Part shown: positions 17,291-25,955 of the stretch, piece after piece
Numbering within the stretch: the stretch's first letter is position 1
How the letters are laid out: each line of letters opens with the position of its first letter
Source: Azospirillum tabaci
Lineage (GTDB): Bacteria; Pseudomonadota; Alphaproteobacteria; Azospirillales; Azospirillaceae
Assembly: GCF_014596085.1 (NCBI RefSeq)
Contig: NZ_JACCJY010000018.1
Span: forward strand, 62,001 to 126,000
Reading direction: 5' to 3'
Length of the DNA: 64,000 nucleotides
Program-made: the position numbers and the translations under genes
Notes under the pieces: generated by a model
Told to the model about the DNA's origin: nothing
Database searches by the model: none
The model's input: only the letters and a program-made list of their open reading frames with translations

Positions 17291-17317
17291 CAGGCCGTCA
17301 AACAAGCCGTCAAACAG
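17285..17317. repeat. Short tandem repeat, 12-bp unit
   Basis: GTCAAACAGGCC, GTCAAACAAGCC and GTCAAACAG follow head to tail, starting from the right arm of the FNR-like palindrome. The half-site GTCAAA is therefore present three times on one helical face-like spacing of 12 bases. Confidence 0.8.
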
Positions 17318-17345
17318 AATGCGTCGCGTCGGAGAAAATCCGCCG

Positions 17346-17912
17346 TCAGATCGTGATGCCGTTCTCGGTCATCAGGCGCTTCAGCGCGTCGCGGGCGGGC
17401 GCGTCCAGCACGGGAAGCCCGTCGCGGGCGGTCAGAACGAAGGCACCGGGATCGGCCAGGGTGCGCAGGGCGAAACCGGCCACGCGCGGCGGGCCGCCGC
17501 TCAACGGAGCGTCTTCATAGATGGGCGAGAAGGTGCAGCCCAGAAGCATGGCGCGGGCGATCAGCGTATCGTCCGACGAACCGCCCGACGCCGGGCTGTT
17601 GATGCCGAAGAGCAGGCGCTCGGCCTCGCCGTTGGTGACGAGCCCGCGTTCCAGCAGGATGTCCACCATGGCCGAGGTGGTCATGACCGGTGCGGCGCGG
17701 CCCTTCCAGCAGAAGCGCCCATCGTCCCACCCGATGTCCAGGCAGCGGTAGATCATGTGCGGATCGGCGCCGCCGGGCGACCCGGCGACGATGTAGTTGA
17801 CCCGAAGCAACCCGTTCCACGCCCCGGCCGGAGCGACGATGCAGGAAACACCGCGCCGGGTCAGGCGCAGATAGGTGTCGTTGATGCCCGAAGGCTCGAA
17901 ATCGAACAGCAT
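17346..17912 (-). CDS. Hypothetical protein
   Basis: I do not recognise this 188-residue protein. From the start at 17912 (AAGGTGAG site) it begins MLFDFEPSGINDTYLRL and has a mixed alpha/beta composition, with cysteines in RRGVSCIV, YRCLDIG, FCWKG and LLGCTF, no signal peptide and no membrane segment. Composition is host-like and the frame runs to a stop 33 bases before the tandem repeat. It sits between nnrS and mogA on the same strand; function is unknown. Confidence 0.6.
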   Translation of the reverse strand: MLFDFEPSGINDTYLRLTRRGVSCIVAPAGAWNGLLRVNYIVAGSPGGADPHMIYRCLDIGWDDGRFCWKGRAAPVMTTSAMVDILLERGLVTNGEAERLLFGINSPASGGSSDDTLIARAMLLGCTFSPIYEDAPLSGGPPRVAGFALRTLADPGAFVLTARDGLPVLDAPARDALKRLMTENGITI

Positions 17913-18041
17913 GGCTGGCTCACCTTGATCGGGGACCCCGCTCCCCTCGAACGAAAAAGGTGAGCACGGGTTCCCGCAAGGCAACATGGCCATGCGGATG
18001 GTATCCCTCTCCGCACGCGCAAAAAGGGTATAGGCAAAAGC

Positions 18042-18581
18042 TCAGGACTTCGGGCGGAACGCCTTGCAGACCAATGGGTCAGTGTCAATGCGCGCCGCGC
18101 CGATCAGATCGAGGCAGTACGGAATTGCCGGGAAGACCGCCATCAGGCAGTCGTGAATGGCCGACGGCTTGCCCGGAAGGTTCAGGATCAGGCTGCCGCC
18201 GCGGATTCCCGCGGTCTGGCGCGACAGGATGGCGGTCGGCACCACGGTCAGGCTGACCGTCCGCATCAGCTCGCCGAAGCCGGGCATCATCTTCTCGCAG
18301 ACCTGCTCCGTCGCCTCCGGAGTCACGTCGCGCGGGGCGGGGCCGGTGCCGCCGGTGGTGACGATCAGGTCGCAACGCTCCCGGTCAGCCAGTTCGATCA
18401 GGGTGGCGGCGATGCCCTCGCGGTCGTCGGGGATGACGCGGGCCACCGGCTCCCAGGGGGAGGCGACGATGCGCGTCAGCTCCTCCCGGATGGCCGGGCC
18501 GCCCTTGTCCTCGTAGATGCCCTGGCTGGCCCGGTCGGACACGGTGACGATGCCGATGCGGGCGGGCTTTGCGGAGGTCAT
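18042..18581 (-). CDS. mogA: Molybdopterin adenylyltransferase
   Basis: This 179-residue MogA/MoaB-type protein activates molybdopterin with ATP before molybdate insertion. It shows IGIVTVSDRASQGIYEDKGG (9-28), VIPDDREGI, the nucleotide/MPT-binding TTGGTGPAPRDVTPEAT (about 74-90) and the C-terminal NLPGKPSAI. Full length and motif order are typical of MogA. The product serves Mo-enzymes such as the CoxL-like hydroxylase in this window and probably periplasmic or respiratory reductases elsewhere. It lies 32 bases downstream of ccoG on the same strand and may share its FNR-controlled transcript. Confidence 0.93.
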   Translation of the reverse strand: MTSAKPARIGIVTVSDRASQGIYEDKGGPAIREELTRIVASPWEPVARVIPDDREGIAATLIELADRERCDLIVTTGGTGPAPRDVTPEATEQVCEKMMPGFGELMRTVSLTVVPTAILSRQTAGIRGGSLILNLPGKPSAIHDCLMAVFPAIPYCLDLIGAARIDTDPLVCKAFRPKS

Positions 18582-18613
18582 GGGCGGCGGTCCTTATGGG
18601 GTATCCGGCAGGT

Positions 18614-20077
18614 TTACTTGCTGCCCGGCGCCAGGAACACGCTCTTGTAGCTGTCCCGGTCGCCGTTGTTGGTGTCGGTCAGCTGGAAGGTGACCGGGGT
18701 GGAGGCGTCCGGCACGGACTCCCGCGGCGCCGTGACGTAGACGCGGTAGGTCGCCACGCTGTCCGGGGAGGCGGAGATGTGGCTGACCGCGCTGCCGCTG
18801 TCCGCGTCGCTCTCGCCCACGACCTTCACCTCGGCGCCCGCGATGCCGCCGGCGGCCAGCGTGTAGGAGCGGTCCTGCCGGGTCTTGTTGGAGACCTTGA
18901 AGGTGTAGGCGTTGCGGATGGTGCCGTCCTGCAGGGTGACGAACAGCGGCGCGCGGTCGCGCTGCACGGCGATGTCCAGCCGCGGGCGCAGGGCGTAGCT
19001 CCAGGCCATGGCGCCGGTGATCACCAGCATCAGCAGGCCGTAGACGATGGTGCGCGGGCGGATCAGCCGCCACTGGTAGGTCTTGCCCTGGGCGCGGGTG
19101 TCCTGGGCGGCCAGGCTGTCGAAGCGGATCAGGCCCTTCGGCAGGTCCTGCGACACCATGATGTTGTCGCAGGCGTCGGCGCACAGGCCGCAATTGATGC
19201 AGTCCGCCTGCTCGCCGGTGCGGATGTCGACGCCGACCGGGCAGACCTGCACGCACTGGCCGCAGTCGATGCAGTCGCCGAAGCCCTTGGTCCGGCGCTC
19301 GTCCCAGCTCTGCGACTTGCGCTTCGGGCCGCGGGTGTCGCCGCGCAGCGTGTCGTAGGTGACGACGAGGCTGTGCTCGTCCAGCATCGCGGTCTGGATG
19401 CGCGGCCAGGGGCACATGTAGTAGCACATCTGCTCGCGCGTCCAGCCGGCCATGACGTAGGTCATGCCCGCGAACAGAGCGAAGAAGCCCGCCGCCTCGT
19501 AGGACGCGTTGAAGGTCAGGAGATCGACGGCCAGCCGCGGCGCGTCGGTGAAGAAGGCGACGAAGCCGAAGCCGGTGACCACCGAAAGGGCCAGCCAGCC
19601 GGCGTGCTTGCCGGTCTTGCGCAGGACCTTCCTCGCGGTCCAGGGGGCCTTGTCCAGGCGGATGCGCTCCGCCCGGTCGCCCTCGAAGGCGCGTTCGATC
19701 CAGACGAACAGGTCGGTCCACACCGTCTGCGGGCAGGTGAAGCCGCACCACACGCGCCCGGCCAATGCCGTCGCCAGGAACAGCCCCAGCGCCGCCACGA
19801 TCAGCACGCCGGTGAGGTAGTAGATCTCCTGCGGCCAGATCTCGATCCAGAAGATGAAGAAGCGCGGCGTCGTCAGGTCGAGCAGCACCGCCTGGGCCGG
19901 CGCGTCGGGGCCGCGTTCCCAGCGAATCCAGGGTGCGATGAAGAAGACCGCCAGAAGCACCCAGGTCAGGATGGTCTTCCAGCGCCGGTAGCGCCCGGAG
20001 ACGGCCTTCGGATGGATCTTCTTCTGGCTTTCGAAGAACTGGATTTTCGCCGGCGTGACAGCGCTTCCGTCTGGCAT
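18614..20077 (-). CDS. ccoG: Cytochrome c oxidase accessory protein CcoG (FixG/RdxA)
   Basis: This 487-residue membrane iron-sulfur protein assists copper delivery and assembly of cbb3 oxidase, the high-affinity micro-oxic terminal oxidase. The N-terminal half has about five transmembrane segments with CGFTCPQTVWTD and CYYMCPWPRIQ. Two 4Fe-4S motifs follow near residues 269-304 (CIDCGQCVQVCP and CINCGLCADACD), then another membrane segment and an Ig-like periplasmic C-terminal domain. The ATG at 20077 is preferred over a TTG at 20119. A perfect FNR/FixK box lies 67 bases upstream. ccoNOQP and ccoHIS are not in the window, so ccoG is detached from its usual cluster. Confidence 0.95.
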   Translation of the reverse strand: MPDGSAVTPAKIQFFESQKKIHPKAVSGRYRRWKTILTWVLLAVFFIAPWIRWERGPDAPAQAVLLDLTTPRFFIFWIEIWPQEIYYLTGVLIVAALGLFLATALAGRVWCGFTCPQTVWTDLFVWIERAFEGDRAERIRLDKAPWTARKVLRKTGKHAGWLALSVVTGFGFVAFFTDAPRLAVDLLTFNASYEAAGFFALFAGMTYVMAGWTREQMCYYMCPWPRIQTAMLDEHSLVVTYDTLRGDTRGPKRKSQSWDERRTKGFGDCIDCGQCVQVCPVGVDIRTGEQADCINCGLCADACDNIMVSQDLPKGLIRFDSLAAQDTRAQGKTYQWRLIRPRTIVYGLLMLVITGAMAWSYALRPRLDIAVQRDRAPLFVTLQDGTIRNAYTFKVSNKTRQDRSYTLAAGGIAGAEVKVVGESDADSGSAVSHISASPDSVATYRVYVTAPRESVPDASTPVTFQLTDTNNGDRDSYKSVFLAPGSK

Positions 20078-20142
20078 ATCGTCTGCCTGGGCTCCGGATA
20101 GGGACGCAAGACCGGACAATAGCGGACAGGACCCGAGCGCCT

Positions 20143-20158
20143 CTTGATCGGGATCAAG
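20143..20158. promoter_or_regulatory. FNR/FixK box upstream of ccoG
   Basis: CTTGAT-CGGG-ATCAAG is a perfect palindrome that contains the exact FNR/Anr/FixK consensus TTGAT-N4-ATCAA. It is centred about 73 bases before the ccoG start, implying activation at low oxygen. Confidence 0.85.
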
Positions 20159-20261
20159 ACGAGAACGGATTTGAAAAATCCCTGGAGATTGTAAGGATTT
20201 TTCAGCGGCGCTGGTGACCGGCCGGGATTACGGGCTGTAATACGTCCATCGGCGGATCGGC

Positions 20262-20756
20262 TCAAGCTTCGTTTCGCAATGCGGAAACGTTTCCGCCATC
20301 CTCCACCGCCGTCGCGCCGTCGGACGCCGCGCCCTCCGGCGCCGGGGTGGATGGGGAGGGGCGGGTGACGATGTAGACGGCCACCGCCGCCATGCAGGTG
20401 CCGGCCAGGATGGGAACCAGTGGGCGGCTGGCGGTCAGCGCCACGATCGCCCAGCTCACGCTCATCCCGACCAGCGCCGCCGCCTTCGCCTTGCGGGGGA
20501 TCGCCCCTTCGGCCTGCCAGCCGCTCAGCAGCGGGCCGAAACGCGGGTCGCGGTACAGCCGGTCGCGCAGGGCCGGGCTGCTCTTGGCGAAGGCCCCGGC
20601 GGCCAGCAGCAGGAACGGCGTGGTCGGCAGGAGCGGCAGCACCGTTCCCGCGATGCCCAGCCCAACCGCGGCGTAGCCCAGCGCCAGCCACAGCCGGCGC
20701 CGCAGGGGGGAGGCGCAGACGGGGGCGTCCTCCGGAAGGGCGGTCTGCTCATCCAT
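20262..20756 (-). CDS. YbaN family (DUF454) inner-membrane protein
   Basis: This is a 164-residue membrane protein with four hydrophobic segments and the DUF454 signature GYAAVGLGIAGTVLPLLPTT followed by PFLLLAAGAFAKSSP (about 27-61), RDPRFGPLLSGWQ and IPRKAKAAAL. The family has no established biochemical function. The last 35 residues are an acidic, disordered tail. It is on the same strand as ccoG but about 185 bases upstream of its start codon, with the FNR box in between, so it belongs to a different transcript. Confidence 0.85.
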   Translation of the reverse strand: MDEQTALPEDAPVCASPLRRRLWLALGYAAVGLGIAGTVLPLLPTTPFLLLAAGAFAKSSPALRDRLYRDPRFGPLLSGWQAEGAIPRKAKAAALVGMSVSWAIVALTASRPLVPILAGTCMAAVAVYIVTRPSPSTPAPEGAASDGATAVEDGGNVSALRNEA

Positions 20757-20774
20757 GAGGTGAATGTAGGACGC

Positions 20775-21200
20775 TCACACGGCCAGGACCAGCACCGCGT
20801 AGCGGGCGGCCTTGCCCGCCGTGACCAGAATTAGGAACAGCCGGAGGTCCACCCGCAGGATGCCGGCCACCAGCGTCAGCGGGTCGCCGATGAAGGGCAT
20901 CCAGGCCAGCAGCAGCGACCAGACCCCGAAGCGCTGATACCAGCCGGTGGCCCGCGCCACCATGGCGGCCGGAACCGGGAACCAGCGGCGGTCCTGGAAG
21001 TGCATCAGGTAGCGCCCGAGCGCCCAGTTGACCACCGATCCCAGCACATTGCCCACGGTGGCGAACAGCAGAAGCGCCAGATGGTCGTAGTTGCCGGTGG
21101 CGTGCATGCCGACCAGCAGGATTTCCGATTGGGCCGGGAAGATGGTCGCGGCGAGGAACGCGGTCAGGAACAGCCCGCCATAGGCGGCAAACTCGGACAT
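20775..21200 (-). CDS. YqaA family small DedA-like membrane protein
   Basis: This 141-residue polytopic protein belongs to the short YqaA branch of the DedA/SNARE-associated superfamily. It shows FPAQSEILLVGM (about 21-32), GNVLGSVVNWALGRYL (about 50-65) and a late AWMPFIGDPLTLVAGILRV segment, with four or five hydrophobic helices. DedA relatives handle lipid flipping or membrane homeostasis. It lies 18 bases upstream of the DUF454 gene and probably forms an operon with it. A second, longer DedA-like protein is at 28,276-28,854. Confidence 0.85.
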   Translation of the reverse strand: MSEFAAYGGLFLTAFLAATIFPAQSEILLVGMHATGNYDHLALLLFATVGNVLGSVVNWALGRYLMHFQDRRWFPVPAAMVARATGWYQRFGVWSLLLAWMPFIGDPLTLVAGILRVDLRLFLILVTAGKAARYAVLVLAV

Positions 21201-21368
21201 ACGGCGGTCGGTCCTTCCGGGCCAGGGGATGGCGGAGGCTAGAACATGGGTGTGCATACAGGAATGCGGGAGGCGCCATGGTGCAGCTGCGATAAACTGG
21301 TGTAGATTCATTTTGTATGAATTCGCAGCGGATGAACTCAGGGCATACGGGCCTGAGGGCGCCCGGCC

Positions 21369-21410
21369 AAGTCTCGTCCAGCAAGTCTCGTCCAGCAAGT
21401 CTCGTCCAGC
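21369..21410. repeat. Tandem repeat, three copies of a 14-bp unit
   Basis: AAGTCTCGTCCAGC is repeated three times without a mismatch just before the histidine kinase gene. A palindrome ATTCAT-TTTGT-ATGAAT lies 47 bases further upstream (21,306-21,322). The repeat ends 36 bases before the preferred kinase start, so it would be in the leader mRNA or promoter. Confidence 0.85.
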
Positions 21411-21446
21411 GGGCGCCGCCGAGGAATGAATAGGGAGTGTTCGCGG

Positions 21447-23792
21447 ATGGCCGCTGCCGGCCTTGCCCGCTTCGATGCCGACGGGCGCCTGATCTGGGCC
21501 AACGCCGCATTCCTGGCGTCGCTGGGCGGTTCTCCGGGGGACAGCCTCGATTCCCTTCTGGCGGCGGGTCCGTTGCGTGAGGCCGGTGCCCGGGCGGCGG
21601 AGCGGCTGCGCGCCGGGCTGCCGGTGACGCTCCCGGCCGCGGCGGATGGCGGGCGTCCGACGCTGATCCCGGCGGAAGGCGAGAACGGCGAGCTGGTGCT
21701 GACGCTCACCGGCGAAGGCGGCGCTCTGCCGGTCCCGCCGGAGGAGACCGGATTCATCGGCCTGGAGGATCTTCTGGGCGAGCGAGCGAGCGAGGCGGAG
21801 CGGGCGATCACGCAAGCCATCGCCGTTCCCATGGTGGTGACGCGGCTGTCCGACGGTCTGGTGGTGGCGGTCAACCAGCCAGCCGGCCTGCTGTTCGGGG
21901 TGCCGCTCGACGATGTGGTGGGGCGCAGCTTCGCCAAGGCCTACTACACCGATCCGGCGGAGCGGGAGCGGCTGCTCGCCGCCCTGCGCGATGGGGCGGG
22001 CGGCGTGGACGGCTTCGAGACCCGCCTGTGCCGGCCCGACGGCAGCGATCTCTGGGCGATGGTCTCCGCCCGGCAGTTTCGTTTCCGGGGCGAGGACGCC
22101 ATGCTCGCCTGCATCAGCGACATCTCCGCCCGCAAGCGCACCGAACAGGCGCTCGAAGCCCAATGGGACCAGAGCCGGGCGGTCCTGAACGGACTTGTTC
22201 AGGGCGTCATGGCCTTCGACCGGGGGCTCCGCCTCGTCGCCTGGAATGGGCGCGCCGCGGAGCTTCTGGGGGTGGAGCCGGAGTTCCTGCGCTACCACAC
22301 GCCCTACGCCGCCATCGCCGGGCGGGTCGGGGAGGGGCTGGCCTTCGGGCCGGGGAGCGTGTGTTCCGACACCCTGTCCGCCTTCCCGCTGGACATCGGC
22401 CCTTCCGCGGCCCTTGGGGAGCCGATCCCAGCCCGGCCCGCTGCGGCGGAACGGTCGTGGGAGTGCACCCGCTCCGATGGCCAGGTCGTGGAATGCCTGA
22501 CCCGGCCTCTGCCGGACGGCGGCTTCGTCGTCACCTACACCGACGTGACCGAGCGGCGAAACGCCGAGCGGGAGATCATCGCCAGCCGGGAGCTGTTCGA
22601 ACTGGCCATCCGCGCCGCGCGGGAGGGAATCTCGCAATGGGATCTGCGCACGGGGGAGCTGTGGCTGTCGCCCTATTGGTGGGGGATGCTGGGCTATGGC
22701 GAGGACGAGATGGACAATTCCGTCGCCCGCTGGACCGAGTTGATCCTGCCCGAGGACCGCGACGTGTCGGTGCAGATGGCCCGCGACCTCGTGAACGGGG
22801 TGACGAACGAGTGCCAGTTCATCCAGCGCTTCCGCCACAAGAGCGGGGCCGTGGTCCATATGCTGACCCGTGCCATCCGCGTGCTCGGTCCGGACGGCGA
22901 GCTGTTCCGCCTCGTCGGCTCGCACACCGACGTGTCGGAACGGGTCCGCGCCGAGGAGCGTGCCCACGCCGCGCGGGATGAGGCCGAGCGCGCCCTGCGC
23001 GATCTGAAGGAGGCTCAGGCCCACCTGATCCAGTCGGAGAAGATGGCGGCGCTGGGGTCCCTGGTGGCAGGGGTGGCGCACGAGATCAACACCCCCATCG
23101 GCATCGCCCTGACCGGCGCCTCGCTGGTGGCGGAGCGGACACGCCTCATCCGGCGGGATTTCGAGGCGGGAACGCTGCGCCGGCCCGATTTCGCCGACTT
23201 CCTCGAGATGGCGGGGGAGGCGGCGCACCTGATGTTGCTGAACATCGACCGTGCCGCCCAGCTCATCCAGAGCTTCAAGCAGATCGCCGTCGATCAGGCG
23301 AGCGAGGAGCGCCGCGTCTTCGATCTGCGCGATTACATCGACGAGGTCCTGCGCAGCCTGGGCGTCCGCATCAAGCGGGCAGCCCACGGCGTGGAGGTGG
23401 ATTGCCCGGCGGACCTGCTGATCGACGGCTATCCGGGTGCGCTCAGCCAAGTGCTGACCAACCTCGTCATGAACTCGATCATCCACGGTTACGCGCCCGG
23501 GCAGCACGGAACGCTGCGCGTCGCCGTGCGCGCGGTGGGCGCCGACGAGGTGGAACTGGTCTACGCCGACGACGGGCGGGGCATTCCGCCAGACCTGCAC
23601 GGCAAGGTGTTCGAGCCCTTCTTCACCACCAGCCGCAGCGCGGGGGGCAGCGGGCTGGGGCTGAACATCGTCTACAACATCGCCACCCGCAAGCTGAGGG
23701 GCCGCATCGCGCTCGACAGCGCGCCGGGCCGCGGCACGGCGTTCACCCTGCGCTTTCCCCGCGTCGCGCCGATGGAGCGTGCGCCGGCATGA
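21447..23792 (+). CDS. Multi-PAS sensor histidine kinase
   Basis: This is a soluble-looking kinase of about 781 residues. It has an N-terminal PAS-like domain, two further PAS domains (around 120-225 and 245-365, the latter of the PAS_7 type with NGLVQGVMAFDRGLRLVAWN) and a fourth PAS/PAC (about 375-505). A short coiled coil leads into the H-box SLVAGVAHEINTP (phospho-acceptor about His545). The ATPase domain shows the N-box LVMNSIIHGY (about 673), DDGRGIPP (about 708) and GGSGLGLN (about 733). There is no transmembrane segment or receiver. The start at 21447 follows AGGGAG; an upstream ATG at 21426 would add seven residues. No cognate regulator is adjacent, so partner and signal are unknown. 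Confidence 0.88.
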   Translation: MAAAGLARFDADGRLIWANAAFLASLGGSPGDSLDSLLAAGPLREAGARAAERLRAGLPVTLPAAADGGRPTLIPAEGENGELVLTLTGEGGALPVPPEETGFIGLEDLLGERASEAERAITQAIAVPMVVTRLSDGLVVAVNQPAGLLFGVPLDDVVGRSFAKAYYTDPAERERLLAALRDGAGGVDGFETRLCRPDGSDLWAMVSARQFRFRGEDAMLACISDISARKRTEQALEAQWDQSRAVLNGLVQGVMAFDRGLRLVAWNGRAAELLGVEPEFLRYHTPYAAIAGRVGEGLAFGPGSVCSDTLSAFPLDIGPSAALGEPIPARPAAAERSWECTRSDGQVVECLTRPLPDGGFVVTYTDVTERRNAEREIIASRELFELAIRAAREGISQWDLRTGELWLSPYWWGMLGYGEDEMDNSVARWTELILPEDRDVSVQMARDLVNGVTNECQFIQRFRHKSGAVVHMLTRAIRVLGPDGELFRLVGSHTDVSERVRAEERAHAARDEAERALRDLKEAQAHLIQSEKMAALGSLVAGVAHEINTPIGIALTGASLVAERTRLIRRDFEAGTLRRPDFADFLEMAGEAAHLMLLNIDRAAQLIQSFKQIAVDQASEERRVFDLRDYIDEVLRSLGVRIKRAAHGVEVDCPADLLIDGYPGALSQVLTNLVMNSIIHGYAPGQHGTLRVAVRAVGADEVELVYADDGRGIPPDLHGKVFEPFFTTSRSAGGSGLGLNIVYNIATRKLRGRIALDSAPGRGTAFTLRFPRVAPMERAPA

Positions 23793-23807
23793 CGGCGCAG
23801 CGGAGCC

Positions 23808-25250
23808 TCACTGAGCGTCCACCCAGGCGATGCGCAGGATGTTGGTGTTGCCGGGAGTGCCGAAGGGCACGCCGGCGGTGATGACCAGCCGCTGCCCCTC
23901 CACCGCCAGCCCATCCTCGTAGGCGCAGCGGGCGGCCTTCTGGACCATCTCGTTGAAGTCGGCCACGTCGGCGGAATGCACGCTGTGCACCCCGTAGGCG
24001 AGCTGGAGCCGCCGCGCCGTTTCCAGGCTGGAGGTCAGGCACATGATCGGCACCTCCGGCCGCTCGCGGGCGGCGCGGAGCGTGGTGGAGCCGCTGGTGG
24101 TGTAGGTGACGATGGCCGCGGCCTGGATGGTGTGGGCGACCTGCCGCGCCGCCGCGGTGACGGCGTCCGTCGAGGTCTGCTGCGGGTCGGGATGCTGGGC
24201 GTCGGTGATGGTGCGGTAGAGCGGGTCCTGCTCGACCCGGCGGGCGATGCGGTCCATCATCGACACCGCCTCGATGGGGTAGGTGCCCGCCGCGGTTTCC
24301 GCCGACAGCATCACCGCGTCCGCCCCGTCATAGACCGCGGTCGCCACGTCCGACGCCTCGGCGCGGGTGGGGGCGGGGGCGCCGATCATCGATTCCAGCA
24401 TCTGGGTGGCGACGATCACCGGCTTTCCGGCCTTGCGCGATTCGCGGATGATCCGTTTCTGGATGCTCGGCACGTCCTCCGCCGGCATCTCCACGCCGAG
24501 GTCGCCGCGGGCGACCATCACACCGTCCGACAGCTCGACGATGCGCTCCAGATGCTGGATGGCCTGCGGCTTCTCCATCTTCGACAGCAGGGCGGCGCGC
24601 CCGGCGATCAGCTTGCGCGCGTCGGCCACGTCCTCGGGGCGCTGCACGAAGGACAGCGCCACCCAGTCCACCCCCTGGTCGAGCGCGAAGGCCAGATCCT
24701 CGTGATCCTTCGGGGTCAGCGGCGACAGCGGCAGGACGACGCCCGGAACGTTCACGCCCTTGCGGTCGGACAGGCGGCTGCCGGACAGCACGACGCAATC
24801 GGCGTGGTCGGGACTGCAATCGACGACGCGCAGGCGGACCTTGCCGTCGTCCACCAGCAGCTCCGCCTCCGGCTCCAGAGCCGCGAAAATTTCCGGGTGG
24901 GGCAGGCCGACCCGGGTCGCGTCGCCCGGCTCGGTGGAGAGGTCGAGGCGGATGCGGTGGCCCGGCTCGACGGTGAGGGGGCCGTCGGCGAAGGTGCCCA
25001 GCCGGAGCTTCGGCCCCTGAAGGTCGGCCATCACCGCAATGGGATGGTCGAGTTCCGTCTCCAAGGCGCGCAGCGTGGCGAGGCGCTGGCCGTGGTCCTC
25101 GTGCGTGCCGTGGCTGAAGTTCAGGCGGAAGACGTCCACGCCCGCCTCGAACAGCGCGCGGATCATTTCCGGCGTCGCGGTGGCCGGCCCCAGCGTGGCG
25201 ACGATCTTGGTCAGGCGGAAGCGCCGGAAGGGGATGCCTTTGCGGGTCAT
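23808..25250 (-). CDS. pyk: Pyruvate kinase
   Basis: This 480-residue glycolytic enzyme transfers phosphate from phosphoenolpyruvate to ADP. Landmarks are TKIVATLGPA (14-23), RLNFSHG (42-48), DLQGPKLRLG, the catalytic lysine region LLSKMEKPQA (about 218-227), MVARGDLGVE, ATQMLESM, RAEASDVATAVYDG and a C-terminal allosteric domain ending in the TAGVPFGTPGNTN loop. Length is standard for a bacterial PykA/PykF type. It is convergent with the histidine kinase, only 15 bases separating the stops, and divergent from the ribosomal protein operon. Confidence 0.97.
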   Translation of the reverse strand: MTRKGIPFRRFRLTKIVATLGPATATPEMIRALFEAGVDVFRLNFSHGTHEDHGQRLATLRALETELDHPIAVMADLQGPKLRLGTFADGPLTVEPGHRIRLDLSTEPGDATRVGLPHPEIFAALEPEAELLVDDGKVRLRVVDCSPDHADCVVLSGSRLSDRKGVNVPGVVLPLSPLTPKDHEDLAFALDQGVDWVALSFVQRPEDVADARKLIAGRAALLSKMEKPQAIQHLERIVELSDGVMVARGDLGVEMPAEDVPSIQKRIIRESRKAGKPVIVATQMLESMIGAPAPTRAEASDVATAVYDGADAVMLSAETAAGTYPIEAVSMMDRIARRVEQDPLYRTITDAQHPDPQQTSTDAVTAAARQVAHTIQAAAIVTYTTSGSTTLRAARERPEVPIMCLTSSLETARRLQLAYGVHSVHSADVADFNEMVQKAARCAYEDGLAVEGQRLVITAGVPFGTPGNTNILRIAWVDAQ

Positions 25251-25385
25251 GGGTCTGCCTTCTGAGGTGTGCCGTTCGGGGCGAGCGGGTTCATCTCAAG
25301 TTCTGCCATCCGGCTTGTCAACCGCGGTCCGCCTCCCCACAATGGTCGGGCGCCGGGAAAAGCACGGTAACGCCGCAGAACGGCC

Positions 25386-25413
25386 TTGACAGATTTCCGG
25401 CTTTTTCTATAGT
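25386..25413 (+). promoter_or_regulatory. Sigma-70 promoter of the rpsM operon
   Basis: TTGACA (25,386-25,391), a 16-base spacer and TATAGT (25,408-25,413) form a near-consensus housekeeping promoter. Transcription would start near 25,420, leaving a leader of about 150 bases before rpsM. Confidence 0.85.
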
Positions 25414-25571
25414 CGCACCCTCCCGCGGCCCAACCGGCCCGGCGGGAGACATTGTGCGTCCCGTATCCGCGTTTTGCCGTTTGGCTTTCGGGCCTCGGCG
25501 TCCGGATCGGGGATCAATCGGTGTGTAGGCGGCCCATGAGGGCTGCCGTTGAGATATCGAGGAGAGCAGGC

Positions 25572-25940
25572 GTGGCGCGTATCGCTGGCGTCAACATCCC
25601 CGCGCAGAAGCGCGTGGAGATCGCGTTGACCTACATTCATGGCATCGGCCCCTTCAAGGCCAAGGAAATCTGCACGAAGCTGGAGATCCCGGCGGAGCGC
25701 CGTGTGAACCAGCTCACGGACGACGAGATCCTCAAGATCCGCGAGACCATCGACGCCGACTACCGCGTCGAGGGCGACCTGCGCCGTTCGGTCGCGATGA
25801 ACATCAAGCGTCTGATGGACATGGCCTGCTACCGTGGCCTGCGTCACCGCAAGGGCCTGCCGGTCCGCGGCCAGCGCACCCACACGAACGCCCGCACCCG
25901 CAAGGGTCCGGCCAAGCCGATCGCCGGCAAGAAGAAGTAA
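25572..25940 (+). CDS. rpsM: 30S ribosomal protein S13
   Basis: This 122-residue primary protein of the 30S head contacts the 50S subunit and P-site tRNA. It starts with GTG ([20 protein letters not shown]) and contains the helix-two-turns-helix region [14 protein letters not shown] and the C-terminal [20 protein letters not shown] tail ending in lysines. The start fits the fixed N terminus of S13. It is the first gene of rpsM-rpsK-rpoA-rplQ and has its own near-consensus promoter, so here the block is separated from the upstream secY/adk end of the spc operon by pyk. Confidence 0.98.
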   Translation: MARIAGVNIPAQKRVEIALTYIHGIGPFKAKEICTKLEIPAERRVNQLTDDEILKIRETIDADYRVEGDLRRSVAMNIKRLMDMACYRGLRHRKGLPVRGQRTHTNARTRKGPAKPIAGKKK

Positions 25941-25955
25941 GAGGACGCACGGACC

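Noticed and set aside
17285..17317. Possible CRISPR array
   Set aside because: Units are 12 bases with no spacers; a simple tandem repeat, and no cas genes nearby.
21369..21410. Possible CRISPR or iteron origin
   Set aside because: Three head-to-tail 14-mers without spacers, replication initiator gene or AT-rich unwinding region.
20775..23600. 941-residue minus-strand frame running from the YqaA gene through the histidine kinase
   Set aside because: Only the last 141 residues are a real protein; the rest is antisense to the kinase.
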